DNA of 64,000 nt. It comes from Hippasteria phrygiana (lineage: Eukaryota > Echinodermata > Asteroidea > Valvatida > Goniasteridae). A program made the position numbers and the translations under genes. Positions 1-12,200 of the stretch are shown here, one piece after another. The first letter of the stretch is position 1, and every line of letters starts with the position of its first letter. Under the pieces are notes generated by a model. That model was not told where the DNA came from. It ran no database searches and was given only the letters and a program-made list of their open reading frames with translations. The stretch spans positions 2,666,001-2,730,000 of the forward strand of contig JAZGUH010000002.1 in assembly GCA_037893225.1 (NCBI GenBank), read 5' to 3'.

Positions 1-1070
1 ATGAAAGTCTAGATTCGCCCCTGTCTTTCAGGTTGGAAGCAAGAGCTTTGATATGCAGTCACTTGTTCATATCATATAAGGAAAAGACACAAATAATAGA
101 CGATTCCGAGCACACTATCAGTGCTCACTGATGCAACACTGGGTTGGGGATAGGGTAGAGGGGTGCTATGAGGTGTTTGAGCCAACCCCTAAGTGGAATT
201 TTTTTTAAAGATTTATTCAATCTATGCAGTTTGCAGTTTATCCAGTGTATGGTTCTTTGGTGCCCATTTGTGTAAACTAAATTGGTGCCACTAAATAACG
301 TCTTGCTTTTCATTATATTCTAGACTTGGTTTGTTCGGGGTAGAACTTTTTTCTGGAAATGTTTTGAAGATTTAGTGGGGAAAAAATGAGGTGCGCCTCT
401 GCGGAATACTAAGTCATGCTTGTGCCAGACGTTCCTCAAACATCGCGCCATACATATACAGTTGACCATGGGGGCACTCATGTACTTTAGACTTGGGTAT
501 ATGTATTCTGTAGGCTGAATTGACATTTTCACACACGTGACCAGATAGCGCTAAATGTAAACAATGTCATCATCCATTAATTGACCGCCTTGGAGTGATC
601 ACAGTACATGTCAATATTGGCCCTTTGCACTTCGGCTGCTGCGATGGATTCCGACGTAAAAGCTTAGCATCTTACGTAAATATCTCAGGAATCTAGCCTA
701 CATAGTAACAGTTTTTGTTTTGTATGTATTGCATGTAAAGCCTCGCTTTCGTTCAGAAACCCTGCAAAAGACGAATGGGGCAGGTTCAACTGCGTGAGCG
801 TACCCAGAACGTTTGACATGGTTTATGAATATCATGGTTTCTATTAATTACGATCGTCCAATATGGACTGGTGACATCCCACGAAAAAGTTCTACATGTA
901 TATCTGAATGATTCGTGTCGATACGTTGTACGTAGGGCGTTTGTATTGTGACACTGACAAGACACAGTTTTGCGCTGTGTCTTTACACCAAAACAGTAAC
1001 AAGCACGAATTCGTGTAGGAGCCGCATCGTTGCCGACTTGCGCGTGTCACAGTTTTGTCATAAGGCCTTT
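1..1070. other. intergenic, no gene recognised
   Basis: Both strands were read and only short chance ORFs were seen, with no recognisable domain, repeat array or RNA gene. The stretch is AT-rich single-copy-looking sequence upstream of the GC-rich repeat island. Confidence 0.5.
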
Positions 1071-1650
1071 TCACACTAGACAAACTCTCGGGGGTGGCCC
1101 CGGGGCGACGCGGGGGTGAGAATGTGCGACGTTTCACACTAGCCGTTTTCGCCCCGGGGCCACCCCCGAGATTGGTCTCGCCCAGGGGCGAACTCACCCC
1201 TGCTCCAGGCCAGGGGTGAGATTTTTCAACCCGGGGCGAGATCGATCTCGGGGGTGGCCCCGGGGCGAAATGGTTAGTGTGAAACGTCGCACTGCGTGCG
1301 GGGTTTCGTACAACCCGGGTTGAGAAACAGGTGCTCCCAACGAAAGAATTCCAAAGGTCAAGTCAAAGCACGCGCTATTGTTAATTGTACAGCTTGGCCG
1401 AAAGCGCGGCATACCGCGGATAATTTGTATAGTCGTACAGTTCAATAATCATGGAGAAGACAATAGTGTAGAAAATAAAGCCGATTAGTGTGAAACGTTA
1501 ATGCCCAACCCTAGGGCGAGCTCGCCCCGGGGTCGGCTGAGATAGGTTTGCGCGAAACGAATGTGAAACGACGCGGGGTTGAACTCGGGGGTGAAAACGC
1601 CTGGGCGGCCCAGGGTCGCCCCGGGGCGAATTCGCGGTCTCGTGCATAGA
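1071..1650. repeat. GC-rich dispersed inverted-repeat island (MITE-like)
   Basis: A GC-rich island in AT-rich surroundings. Blocks built on GCCCCGGGGC and CTCGGGGGTGGCC alternate in both orientations with repeated TTTCACACTAG and its complement AGTGTGAAACG (near 1071, 1132, 1274 and 1489). The alternation of these end-like words with self-complementary cores fits several nested foldback MITEs. It could be misread as a CpG-island promoter, but no gene starts next to it. The family was not identified. Confidence 0.5.
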
Positions 1651-1734
1651 CTTTGCGTGTGTGAGAGTTTCGTCAAGGAAAACTGTCACGTGACCCTCAC
1701 GTGACCAAACTCTCAGGTGACCAAATTGGCACAA

Positions 1735-1781
1735 CAAGAACAAGAAGAAGAAGAAGAAGAAGAAGAACAACAACAACAAGC
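1735..1781. repeat. (GAA)n/(CAA)n microsatellite
   Basis: About nine GAA units followed by CAA units. Several retroelements in this window end in or abut (GAA)n/(TTC)n, so this may be a tail remnant, but no adjoining element was recognised. Confidence 0.7.
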
Positions 1782-1929
1782 GCTTATAGAGCCCCGTCTG
1801 CGATGCGACGCGGCTAAAAATGCCACGCGTGTGCTCATTTTCAATAATGTAAATTCACTATATTCAAGCCGTGTGAAAAATTAAAATTTAATAACACGCT
1901 ACGATAGCTCGTCTTTAGTGGCGTATTCG

Positions 1930-2052
1930 GTGTTGGGGGGGGGGATAACTTTCCCCCTGGCGGCATTTGAGGTGTCACAAAAAAAGTGCTTTCTAATATG
2001 TTTTCAGACGGTTCAGACGTTGTTTGCCCTCCCTGGCACAAAAACCTGGATC
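1930..2052. repeat. fragment of the hAT-like CAGTGGCGTA MITE family
   Basis: The G-run, then ACTTTCCCCCTGGCG, then TTCAGACGTTGT and CCTCCCTGGCACA closely match the body of the complete copy at 19507-19653. The conserved terminal word is eroded here, so this is a decayed copy. Confidence 0.6.
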
Positions 2053-2367
2053 TATACGATATACTGCTCGTCTTGATCAAGTGAAACAAAATGGTGGTGT
2101 GATATTCAGGATAACGCGCTTCTTTTGTAAAACATTAACATTGCCCGTGTCCGTAATGTACATAGAACTACAAATTTATGATCAAAGTTCAACAACATAT
2201 TTCGATCTATAGGCCTGTAATGCATACAGTTGAACTTCACGACCTTCATTTTGATCACTATAGTCAGACCGATGTTTTTTGTTGCACTTCAAAGTGCAAA
2301 GTGCAATCTCTTAAACAGATAATGTACCGTTTATATATTGTTGCTTTGCGCAGAAATTAACCTCTTA

Positions 2368-2600
2368 AGCGATCCGCAGTCGGGTGAGTTTAAAATTATA
2401 CAAATATTTACTGCTTCGAGTGGTGTAGTAAAACTAGCCTCCCTCGGTGATCCATTGAGCATTCTATTTTCCCGAGGCGAAGCCAAGGGAAAATAGAATG
2501 CTCCATGGATCACCGAGGGAGGAAGGCTAGTTTTACCACACCACGAGATAAAAGCAGTAAATATTTGTTTTATAACACCTCACCCACAGATTCTGCTTGA
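2368..2600. repeat. long foldback (inverted repeat)
   Basis: Arms of about 90-100 bases. The sequence from CAAATATTTACTGCTT through GTAAAACTAGCC and CCTCGGTGATCCAT to GCATTCTATTTTCCC is followed after only about 15 bases by its complement. A related arm piece (ATCTGTGGATGAGGTG) recurs at about 2940-2960. This is a foldback transposon or MITE and has no coding capacity. Confidence 0.75.
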
Positions 2601-4899
2601 TTTAAAAATGTTAACATTATTTAAATCTAAATACAGTTAAAATGGACTTCTATTTCAGTACAAAATTAGTGGAAAATTTATTTGCTCTTTTTAAAACCAC
2701 CCCTTAACGAAATGTTTGAACCCAGTTCTGTAGCGCTTGCACTTTGGAACAATACGCGCAACGCTCAACGCGCACACCCGCATGCATCTGCACACAAATA
2801 CTGCGCCATGTGTATAGTACTTTGGTTGCTAATGGTATAGTACTTTGGTTGCTACGGGTATAGTACTTTTGGCGGTGCACAGGAAGATAGCAAAAATAGA
2901 AAATGCCATGTGACTCGATCTCGGCCAATCAAGACACAGAATCTGTGGATGAGGTGTTATAAAAAATTCTATGGACCATAAGAACTATGCATGACTAAGT
3001 TTCCCATCATTCGGGCAAAATCTAGCTTAACGGATTAATTCCACACATTCAAATAATTCACAGGATTAAGGTGACAGAGACGATCGCATCAGTCAGTAGC
3101 CTGGACATAACTTTGGTTTCTAATCGGAATTTATTGGAGGAGCCCACTTGGGATACAAAAAGTGTTCGTCCTAAAATTGCTATGGTTCGAAAGATCATTA
3201 AGTAGAAGATAATGATGCACATGACCAAAACAAGTTGATTCGGAAAATTGGACCGTTGGAAAAATTAGAAAATTGAGAGTGGTGCCCTTTATAGGGCCTT
3301 AATTGGGTGCGTATGCATGCTAAACTATGGGCGGCGCCAGTCCGAATGCAGATGTCAGTGTTTCGTTTTTTCCCCCACATTTCTCCGTAAATATTACACA
3401 TTGTGGTAGAATTTTTTACACTCAGACCTTCGAATAAGGTTAGGCGACTAACTAAAAAGATGACTTTTTGGGGGCTTTCATGACAATGCGCGTTTAATAA
3501 CCAAGACTTGACTTAAGACATGGTTTGCTTGACTTATATCTTTTTTGCTCAGAAAAAAAAAATAACCCTCACAAACTGACTAAGAAAATGACGAATGTTT
3601 TATGATACAGGTTTCGCAAAAATAGCGTTCAAATTTATCTTGATAGTGGTCAATTTAAAGCGAATTAGCTCTCTGCTGTCATTCACGTGGTTCGTATTAT
3701 ATTTCAGGCGTTCAAATTCGTTTCCATATATACCTGACATTTTCATGTTTAACACATCAGTTGAAGTTATGTCATTCGGTTTTAAGTGTTCATTCAATTT
3801 AGCAGTCGGTTTGGTTAAGGGTTATATTTGCATGAGATTCTTATTTTTTTATTTCATTTCCGCGCATTCTTTAGCACTTTTTGCATTCAAAATGTAAAAC
3901 TAAAGTACGTTGCGAGTCTTTTGATTTGTTTCACTGTTTCACCGTTTCTTTTTTAGTCCTTTTATTCTCTATAGTTTGTTAATTTTCAAAGTATCAATCT
4001 TTCTTTTTAATCTAAAGAAATAAAAATGTAAACACAACTGATGTGCCAAAATGAAAGGTACGGTAGTATACGTCGTTTGCAAACATAAAAAAACAAAATT
4101 ATTATGAAATACCGTACTTAGACTGAAAGTAAATAGCATTCTCAAGCTTCCTGTGAAATCATGGCACCTGCATGGTGTGCTGCCGTTTTCAAGAAAAATG
4201 GAAATTTATATCGTTTTCCAACGACTGTCGGCCGACAATCGTTGGAAATAGTCTAGTTCCCCGACCTGATAATTCAATGACGTCTAAAGTATAGTCAGGG
4301 AACCAGACTACCTTAGAACAGATAGTTTTTTCTCTCTCTACGCACACTACGGTTTTCCCAGCATCTATGCACACAAAACTTTAAACAGGTCAGTGTTTCA
4401 GTATTTGCTAGCACCCTATAAAATACTAACCCCCAAATCCAGTTATATTTGAACATTACAGCAAAATCAAATCATGTATACTACATTTAAGCATGAAAGT
4501 CAACATAACCTTTTTGTCGTGTTCACATTATTATGTTCTTAATTCGTGACCTCCGTCTCTTTTATATTCGGTTTTAAATTGTGATCAGGGTTTTCTTACA
4601 TCTCTTTAGAATTTTGTTTTCTCTTTATCAATAGGCCTACATATGATTCACTTGGTTGCTGAGGATAACTTGCTTCTGTAGCTGTATAGGCCTATGGGAC
4701 AGTAGAGGGAACCCCCTCTTTTGTGTTGGTCATTGTGTTCCCGGAATCTCAGGAATTCTTGTCAGATCTCTAGGGGGGGGGTGTGTTGGGCAACAATAGT
4801 CTAGAGAGTGTATAGGGTACAGGCGCAAAGGGGGGTGGGAGGTACCCCTCTGCCCCATATCGTGCTGGGTATATATGTAGGTCCGTCAGCCATCTTTAG
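2601..4899. other. intergenic, no gene recognised
   Basis: AT-rich. Apart from the partial foldback arm near 2940 I see no domain, tandem array or RNA gene. Short open frames (for example 3595-3897) are low-complexity, with no family resemblance. Confidence 0.5.
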
Positions 4900-5252
4900 T
4901 CGGACACTCTCGACAGAAGTGACATTATTGGTTGTACACGAACCACGGTACCGATGGTTCGTGTACAAATCAGAATGAGCCAATAAGGAAACAGCGCCCA
5001 TGGTTTGTGCACTGACGGATGTAGCCAATAAGAGAGCAGACACGATCCCCGCCCATGGCAGCGATCAAGCTCCAGAATTACGTAACTTTAGATAAACAGC
5101 ATCTGTAGGTGATATGCTCTCTTATTGGCTACATCCGTCAGTGCACAAACCATGGGCACTGTTTCCTTATAGGCTCATTCTGATTTGTACACGAATCATC
5201 GGTACCAATGGTTCGTGTACAATCAATTAAATGTCACTTCGAGAGTGTCCGA
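4900..5252. repeat. foldback MITE with roughly 140-bp arms
   Basis: Starts TCGGACACTCTCGA and ends with the complement TCGAGAGTGTCCGA. Each arm holds an internal near-palindrome built on GTACACGAACC/GGTTCGTGTAC, then CCAATAAG and CATGGTTTGTGCACTGACG. The spacer is about 60 bases. A clean target-site duplication could not be fixed. Confidence 0.8.
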
Positions 5253-5920
5253 GTAATGATATTGATGCTTCAATAGTGCTTCAATCATGGAGGAAGGATC
5301 TTCTATCTAACGGTATCACGGTCATCACAGAATTGGCGGAATCTTGCTGGAGAAGCAGTTCTTATATCCATGTACTTTCAAACTGGAACAAAGGCACTCT
5401 ATTTAATTTTAACAAAAAATATGAAAATTTTTGAACTCTTTCGAATTTCTTTGCTTACTTTAAAAAAATGCCTGCTTAATGGCGAATTCGAATGACCAAA
5501 CTGACGCATCTGAAGCTCCGGCGAATTAGAAAGCTCCCGTGGGCAGTTTTAATTTGAATGCACAATTAATACAATTGCATGATTCAAATGTGCAATTGCA
5601 TGCTTTGACTTTTAAATTGAATGTTTTCAGTTAATGGAATGTTGATCTCAGCGTGCAATTTGCATTCAAATTCGTGCACAAATGGGTGATTGATCATCAA
5701 TTTGGCCGCCAAATCTGCTAAATTGGCCGGGAAAACCTATATTGAAAAATGAAGCAAATGATTCCAAACTTAATGTAAAAATGCATTTACACTCGAATAA
5801 TTAGATCCGCACGCAAGAGTGGCGTAGGCCTTTTCAGGTTTTTGATCAGGGGAAATTTAGAATTTGGTTGAAAAGCTGACCCCAATTTGTTGGGCACCGG
5901 AATGTTTTTTTAATGTCGCC

Positions 5921-5976
5921 GGGGGGGGGGGGGGGGGGGAGGGAAGGTGATCACTGCACCCCGCTGGATACGCCAT
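5921..5976. repeat. right-end fragment of the CAGTGGCGTA family
   Basis: A poly-G tract followed by GCTGGATACGCCATTG, which resembles the 3' terminal inverted repeat of the complete copy at 19507-19653. It lies about 100 bases upstream of the SULT gene A start codon, directly against the candidate TATA box. Confidence 0.5.
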
Positions 5977-5988
5977 TGCCCAAGGAGG

Positions 5989-5995
5989 TATAAAG
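5989..5995 (+). promoter_or_regulatory. candidate TATA box of SULT gene A
   Basis: TATAAAG, 86 bases before the start codon at 6081. Spacing is reasonable for a short 5' UTR. If there is an upstream non-coding exon this match would be incidental; transcript ends would settle it. Confidence 0.35.
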
Positions 5996-6080
5996 TATGC
6001 TTCTTTGGCCATTTACGATTATTCAAACAAGCACGTTTTCTCACTTTCCCCGGCAGTTGTCTCCATTCTGAAGCTACAAG

Positions 6081-6204
6081 ATGCCTCTGAATGTTCTCCG
6101 TGGAATGCCGCTACCCTGGCGGGCATTGGACAGCAATCTGCAGGGTGTCCAGGACTTGGAAATCCGGGACAGTGATATCTTCGTCATATCCTATCCAAAA
6201 TCAG
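6081..6204 (+). CDS. SULT gene A exon 1
   Basis: 124 nt from the ATG to TCAG|GTAGGC; codes residues 1-41 plus the first base of Gly42. It holds the substrate-side N-terminus and most of the PAPS loop (YPKS). The next in-frame Met is residue 9; the upstream ATG is chosen because gene B has the same start context and exon length. Confidence 0.9.
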
Positions 6205-9200
6205 GTAGGCCAAGACCACGTCCCCGCAATGCCGTATGACTAGTTTGGTTAATACTTAATAATGATAAAAATAAATAATCAGTTTTGATCTGAAAACTTA
6301 CTTCTTAATAAAAGAAATACCAGTACTAATCCTTCTGAGAAAGACTTGTCTGAATTGCTGTCATCTTCGAAAAAATTGTATCCAAAGACCTTCAAAAACA
6401 CAATGGCTTTTTAAAAATTTGACTGGGAAAAAAGCAGATATGAACGTGCACAAAACCACTGTTAAAAAGAACGTTTTTTTTTAGCAATTCCCGTAGCGAC
6501 GAATTGAGCTCATAGGTTTATTTCATGTATGTTGAATCACGTAAAGTATGAACACTGCCTGCAACTGTTTGGTCAGCTGTGTCAATGCCATATCATACCT
6601 TTAATTTTATTTCTATTTATAAATATCTCAAACAGAAAATTCCGAAATGTATTATACTACCACCCTACCCCCTTGGGTGCGAACGCGAGCTTGATGAAGC
6701 TGTGTTGGAGAGTACAGGGGATTCATCCTCTTTGACGCTATTATAACACAAGCCCAATATTTTCATTTTAGAATGCTTTAAATTGTCCAAAATCCAAGGG
6801 GATTTTCCATTCTAATAAGAAAACACTCACCTCTGTTTACCTACATTTGCATATCAGCGCGCAAGCGCACAAACCTCGCTGAAAGAAAAGCGCCCAAGTC
6901 GCACCCTCCGCGCCCACTGCATGCCCCATAAAGGACCCCGCAATATACCGGCTCGTCCTAGTTTTTGTTTTGTTTTTTTCTTAACTATGAATGTCTCCAA
7001 TCGGGAGGGGAGGTAAACAGAGGTGTGTGTTTTCTTATTAGAATGGAAAATCCCCTTGGATTTTGGACATTCCATTACAGAAAACATCTCACCTCTGTTT
7101 ACCTACATTTGCAGAGTAGCACCGAGAGATTTTGGGGAGGGAGGGACATGCAGTGGCGAAGAAGTCTAAACAGAACCTACATGAAACTGCAGAAGACATG
7201 AAAAAGGTTGTTTAGACATACCCGGGAGCGTCCTATCTATTCTAAAGGAGCTTTGCGGGCCTGGCGGGCTGCTGATCGTGCAGCTTCCTGGAGGACTTCC
7301 CTGCCCATGTGATCCTCCGCTTGCACGACATCCTTCAAGTAACATGACATGAATGTGGATGGATTCTTCCAGCAGGCCGCCTTCATGATATCTGAAAAAG
7401 AAACTCCAAGCAGGTGGGCCCAAGAAATTGACACGCTGCGTGTTTCATGGGCGTGATATTTCGATCCTCGGTTTTCGGTAGGACTTACGACTGCCTCCGA
7501 AATGCAACGAGCGATCGTGGTCACAGAGGCTTGATGATGATGAGGCCGGATGGTTGTGATGAACAGCTGCTTGATATCACCTCTCAAAGGCTGAGTGCGA
7601 GCAATGTAGTACTTCAGGGCTCGCACGGGGCACCACCACTTATCCTCTGCTACCGAAGAGAAGGATGTCAAGTTTGGCACAAATATGTCAGGAGGCGAAC
7701 AATTAGCCGACTGGTTCTTTGTCAGGAACTCGACCTGTGGGATCAAGCGAACACCACCCGGTTCCCAACGTATGTGCCCTGGTTCTATTGACAGGGCATG
7801 GAGCTCACGGCTGCGGCGGGCCGTAGCAGCAGCCAACAAAAACACTGCTTTCATCGTGAGGTGATGGAGAGAAGAGCTATCTGCTGGCTCAAATGGAGCC
7901 TTGGCAAGAGACAGGAGAACGGCACCCAGATCCCAAGATGGAATCAATTTTCGAGTAGGAGGTCGGTCATGGAACATACCACGCACCAAGTGAGCTATGG
8001 ACGTGTTGGATGAAATTGATGACCCATCCTGAAAGCCCTGATGAAGGACACCAATTGCTGACCTGTATCCTCTGATCGTGGCAATTTGAAGCCCAGAGAT
8101 AAAAAGATGCAGGAAGAAATCCCCAATTGAAGCTACAGATGCTGTATGGGGATCGACAGCTCTCTCTCCTCACACCATCTGGTGAAGTGCAGAAGTCTGC
8201 TACCATAAGGTCTCCTGGTGGATGCACGTCCACTCTTGGCTGCCAGGGCAGTAGCTTCCTCCGAAAAGCCAGCTGCTCGGAGGGAGACTTGGACAGCATC
8301 CAGGCACAAAGATGAAGAGTGGCTGGAGCTGGGTGTAGGACGCGAGACCTCGGTTGTGACAGGAGGTCTGGCCGGTCGGGGAGCACGAGAGGTGCATGGA
8401 CAAGAAGGTCCAGAAGCCGAGGAAACCATGGTTGTCGTGGCCAGAACGGAGCCACAAGGATTATTCTGCACAAATCTGCCGCTATTTTCCTCAGAACATG
8501 TATGAGGGAGATTGGAGGGAATGCGTATGCATGAATCCCCGTCCATTTGAAGCTGATGGCATCCGTTCTCCAGGCCATGGGGTGAGCATGACGTGCACAA
8601 AATGTCGGAAGCTGATTGTGCAGGTGGGATGCAAACAGGGTCACATGAGGCATTTCCAGGATATTGAAGATGTGTTTGACTACCGTAGGATGGAGAGTCC
8701 ATTCTGTTGGAGTAATACGACCCCTGGAAAGAGCATCGGCGAGGATGTTCTTCTTGCCAGCCGGATGGATGGCTTGAAGAGAGATGTGGCGAGGAATACA
8801 CCAACGGAGTAGCTCCCAAGTGGTTAGACAGAGGGACGGAGAATGAGTTCCCCCCTGACGATTGATGTAGGACACTACGGTCGAGTTGTCCGACTTGACC
8901 AGGACCAAGCTGCCGAGGACTCTGGGTTCGAGGGACCGTAAGGCCTTGAACACTGCCAGGAGCTCCAAGTGATGGATGTGTAACTGGTGGTCCGCCGTTG
9001 ACCACGTGCCGGCCACTGATTGGTCGTCCAAACGAGCTCCCCAACCCTGCCTCGAAGCATCCGTAGCGAGAATGGCTGATGGGCAGGGGTGCGGAAAAAC
9101 CGTACCGCATAGAAGGTTGTCCTGGGATAGCCACCAGAGAAGCTGATCCTGAATAAGCCGGGTCACTGGGACCATTATGGAGATGGGATCCCGTCGTGGT

Positions 9201-12200
9201 CGGAAGTGATATAGAAGATGAAGTTGTATGGGACGCATGTGCATCCTGCACCAAGGGACCAGGTCCCACCAGACTCGCCATAAGGCCTAATAATCGGAGC
9301 CAGCCTTAGGCTGGAAGAGTTGGCGAGGACATGAAAATTCCGATGCAGCCCCACAGTGTCTGACATCGCTCCAAAGTTGGCTTTGCCCTGCCTGATGCCA
9401 AGTCCAGAATAGCCCCAAGGTAGGTTGGGCGTTGCGAAGGAATCAAAGAAGATTTCTCGGCATTGATGATGAAACCCAGCCCGGCAGTAAGTTGAACTGT
9501 CAGCAGGAGGGCCCTCTCTGTACATTGAGGTGTTGGGCCCACTATGAGCCAGTCGTCCAGGTATACGAACATGTGGATCTGCCTTTGACGCAAGAAGGCT
9601 GCGACAACCTTGGCTATCCTGGTGAAGACCCGAGGGGCTGTGGAAAGACCGAAGGGTAGACATCGGAACTGGTACACGGTTCCCCGATATATGAACTGGT
9701 GACATTTCTGGTGTGCTGCATGAATAGGAACGTGAAGATGGGCATCCTTCAGGTCGATGGATGTAGCCCACCAATTCGTCTCTTCCCTGCAGGGATCGTA
9801 TTTCCTCCGCTAAAGATGTCCTGCGGGCCGAGTCCGTAGGAACAGGAGTTGACCGTCGTGGAGACCATAGCGGTGGGCTGCTGGTAAACTCCAGACGATA
9901 CCCTAAAGAAATTGTCTGGAGAACCGAAGCATCCGACGTCACGTGGGACCATCGCTGGCTGAACTCTGCAAGACGACCACCTACTGGACCCGTAGCCTGG
10001 GGAATAAGCACTCTGCTGCAGTCAGAAGCCCCTCTTGGCCCGCGACCCTCGGGACCTGAAGGGCCGTGCAGGTCTGGGGGGCTGTCCCCGAAAGTACCGG
10101 GAGGCTGAAGAGGATGAGGAAGACTGGCCTGCATTACCCCTGGGCTGGTAAGCTGAGCCTTGGCTGTACGTCGGCGAAGATCCAACTTGTCTTCAGTTTT
10201 GAGACGTTTGGCTTCTTGTAGCATAGCCTCATCAAACCTATTGTCGAAGAGATCGCCCCCACCCAGGGGAAGATCAAGTAGACGGTCTGTAGAACCAACT
10301 GACGGGAGGAACAAATTGTCCAGTACAAGGGAGCGTCGTAACAAGGAAGTGGCAGCAAATCCTAATGCAAATCCCGAAGACAGAAACCCAGGCAATCATC
10401 CAGGAAATTAAACATCTCAGGCAATTTACCCGGGTCAGTTAAAGAGGGATCTTCATGGCACCGAGCAAGAGCATCAGACAACAGGATGGAGAAGGAGGTC
10501 ACCTTCGCTCCATGGCGCAAATGGTTGTCCAGAGCAGAAATTCTCTTGTCCAGTGCGTGTGTTTTCCCATCAAAAATTTGCTTGCGAAATTGTGAGTTTT
10601 CATGTCGGAGCAAGTCCTTGGCCTCCGAAGACAAAGTTGGGGTCGAAAAGTACTTTTCGAGGTCTGCAGCATTGGTATTAAACATGGCTCTGTGGCTACG
10701 CTTTATCTGTGGGAGCGCCCGTTTGCCTTGCACATGTTGTAGGGCATCATTCATGATGTCTGCACACATTCTATCCACTGGAAATGTGGGCTGTGGAGAT
10801 GGAAATGCACCAGTATCTCTACGGTATGAGGGCCGAGAGGGCTCCACTGGGGAAGAAGGAGGAAACTGGAGAAGCTTACCCACTTCGGATATGGTAATGT
10901 TAGCCTGCTGGGAAATGGAGAGGCTGTCCTCATCAACTGACCGTCCAGAAGAGACATACGACCCTGAAGGAGATCTGGAATGGGTGTGACGACTTCGATG
11001 CCCAGACTCAGACCGCGAGTGGTCAGTAGAAAAACGATGACAGCCCAAACGCCGATCCTCCGGCTCTGAACGTGAACGGGAGCGGGACCGGGAGCGGGAG
11101 CGGGAACAGGCGTGGGTGGCGTGCCGCGATCTCCCGGTAGTAAAGCGCCCAGCGTGGTCACCGGAACAATGTGGAGATTGACGCTGGAATGTTGCAGTGA
11201 AAGGCACGCCATAATCCCTGGAAGAATGCGACGAATGATCATAATGCGGCGTGTAGTGGCGTGAAAAGCTCACCGGTGCTGCCGTGGAAAAACCACGCGG
11301 ATCGAAGGTTGGATATGGTGCGTGTGTGCCGATGTCGAACTGACGAGGGTCGTTCGGAAAATAAGACCACGCATGGGACTGAGAGCGGTGGGGGAAATCC
11401 CGTGGCTCGCCCGTGTAACCTGGTTGTGCGGAAGACCATGTAACTGTAGTAGCGTGGCTGGAATGTGGTGCTGGTGGTGCCCCGGGCCTCTGTGACCGGG
11501 CGGAGCTGGTCGCACTGAGCGACACAACGGTGTCTGACGCCATGCCCCGCCGTCCCGCTAGCACATGTGGGTCGACCTCCATTGCTTGCATGTGCTCCTG
11601 CAGACTACCAAAGGTATGCGGGATCTCTCGGGGGATAGCCGTTGAAGGAGGGCTTGTCCCCGAGGAATTTCCGGCCGTCGTACACGGGGGAACAGGCCCG
11701 GTCGAAGCGGCAGGAACATCACGCTTGGAGAATTGGACGGAGGGTGATTTCCCCGATGAACGGCTTGACGTGACAGGCTTCCTTTTCGTTTTGGCGACGT
11801 CCGCCATTGTTGTTACAACGTTGGAACGGTTTATGTGTGTTAGCACGATGTGCACTGTACGCGTCGCTGAAAAAACTAGGACGAGCCGGTATACTGTATT
11901 GCGGGGTCCTTTATGGGGCATGCAGTGGGCGCGGAGGGTGCGACTTGGGCGCTTTTCTTTCAGCGAGGTTTGTGCGCTTGCGCGCTGATATGCAAATGTA
12001 GGTAAACAGAGGTGAGATGTTTTCTGTAATGGAATGGAAAGCACAAGACATGTTTGAAACAGTATACACTGCAAAAGGCTTCACTTATTACGTCCATTTC
12101 TGCTTTTATTATAGAATAAAGGTTAGCATTTTGTGTAAGTACCGTTTGAACCTATTATTTAATTTGCAGGTACAACTTGGCTACGAAATATCATCAGCTG

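Larger units (their letters stand above)
6784..12036 (-). mobile_element. DIRS-type tyrosine-recombinase retrotransposon, antisense in SULT A intron 1
   Basis: A nearly full-length DIRS element of 5.25 kb reading on the - strand. It has the hallmark architecture: inverted terminal repeats at both ends (6808-6966 and 11873-12036) and an internal complementary region (about 6998-7115) in which the two outer ends are joined tail to tail, plus gag-like, RT/RNase H and tyrosine-recombinase reading frames. The ends are fixed by the internal junction, which reads the complement of the left end (TGTCCAAAATCC at 6784) directly into that of the right end (CTGTAATGGAATG at 12036). There is no evident target-site duplication, as expected for recombinase-mediated insertion. 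RT and recombinase frames carry several frameshifts, so this copy is probably dead, though its termini are well preserved. Confidence 0.92.

Noticed and set aside
3595..3897. A 100-residue hydrophobic ORF
   Set aside because: AT-rich chance frame with Phe/Leu bias, no signal of family membership, Kozak context or splice structure.
8133..9281. A 382-residue - strand ORF as a separate gene
   Set aside because: It is mostly a shadow of the DIRS RNase H frame; only its last ~58 residues are real (start of the recombinase).
10486..10989. A 167-residue + strand ORF
   Set aside because: Complement of the DIRS gag-like ORF; no domain, and coding bias belongs to the other strand.
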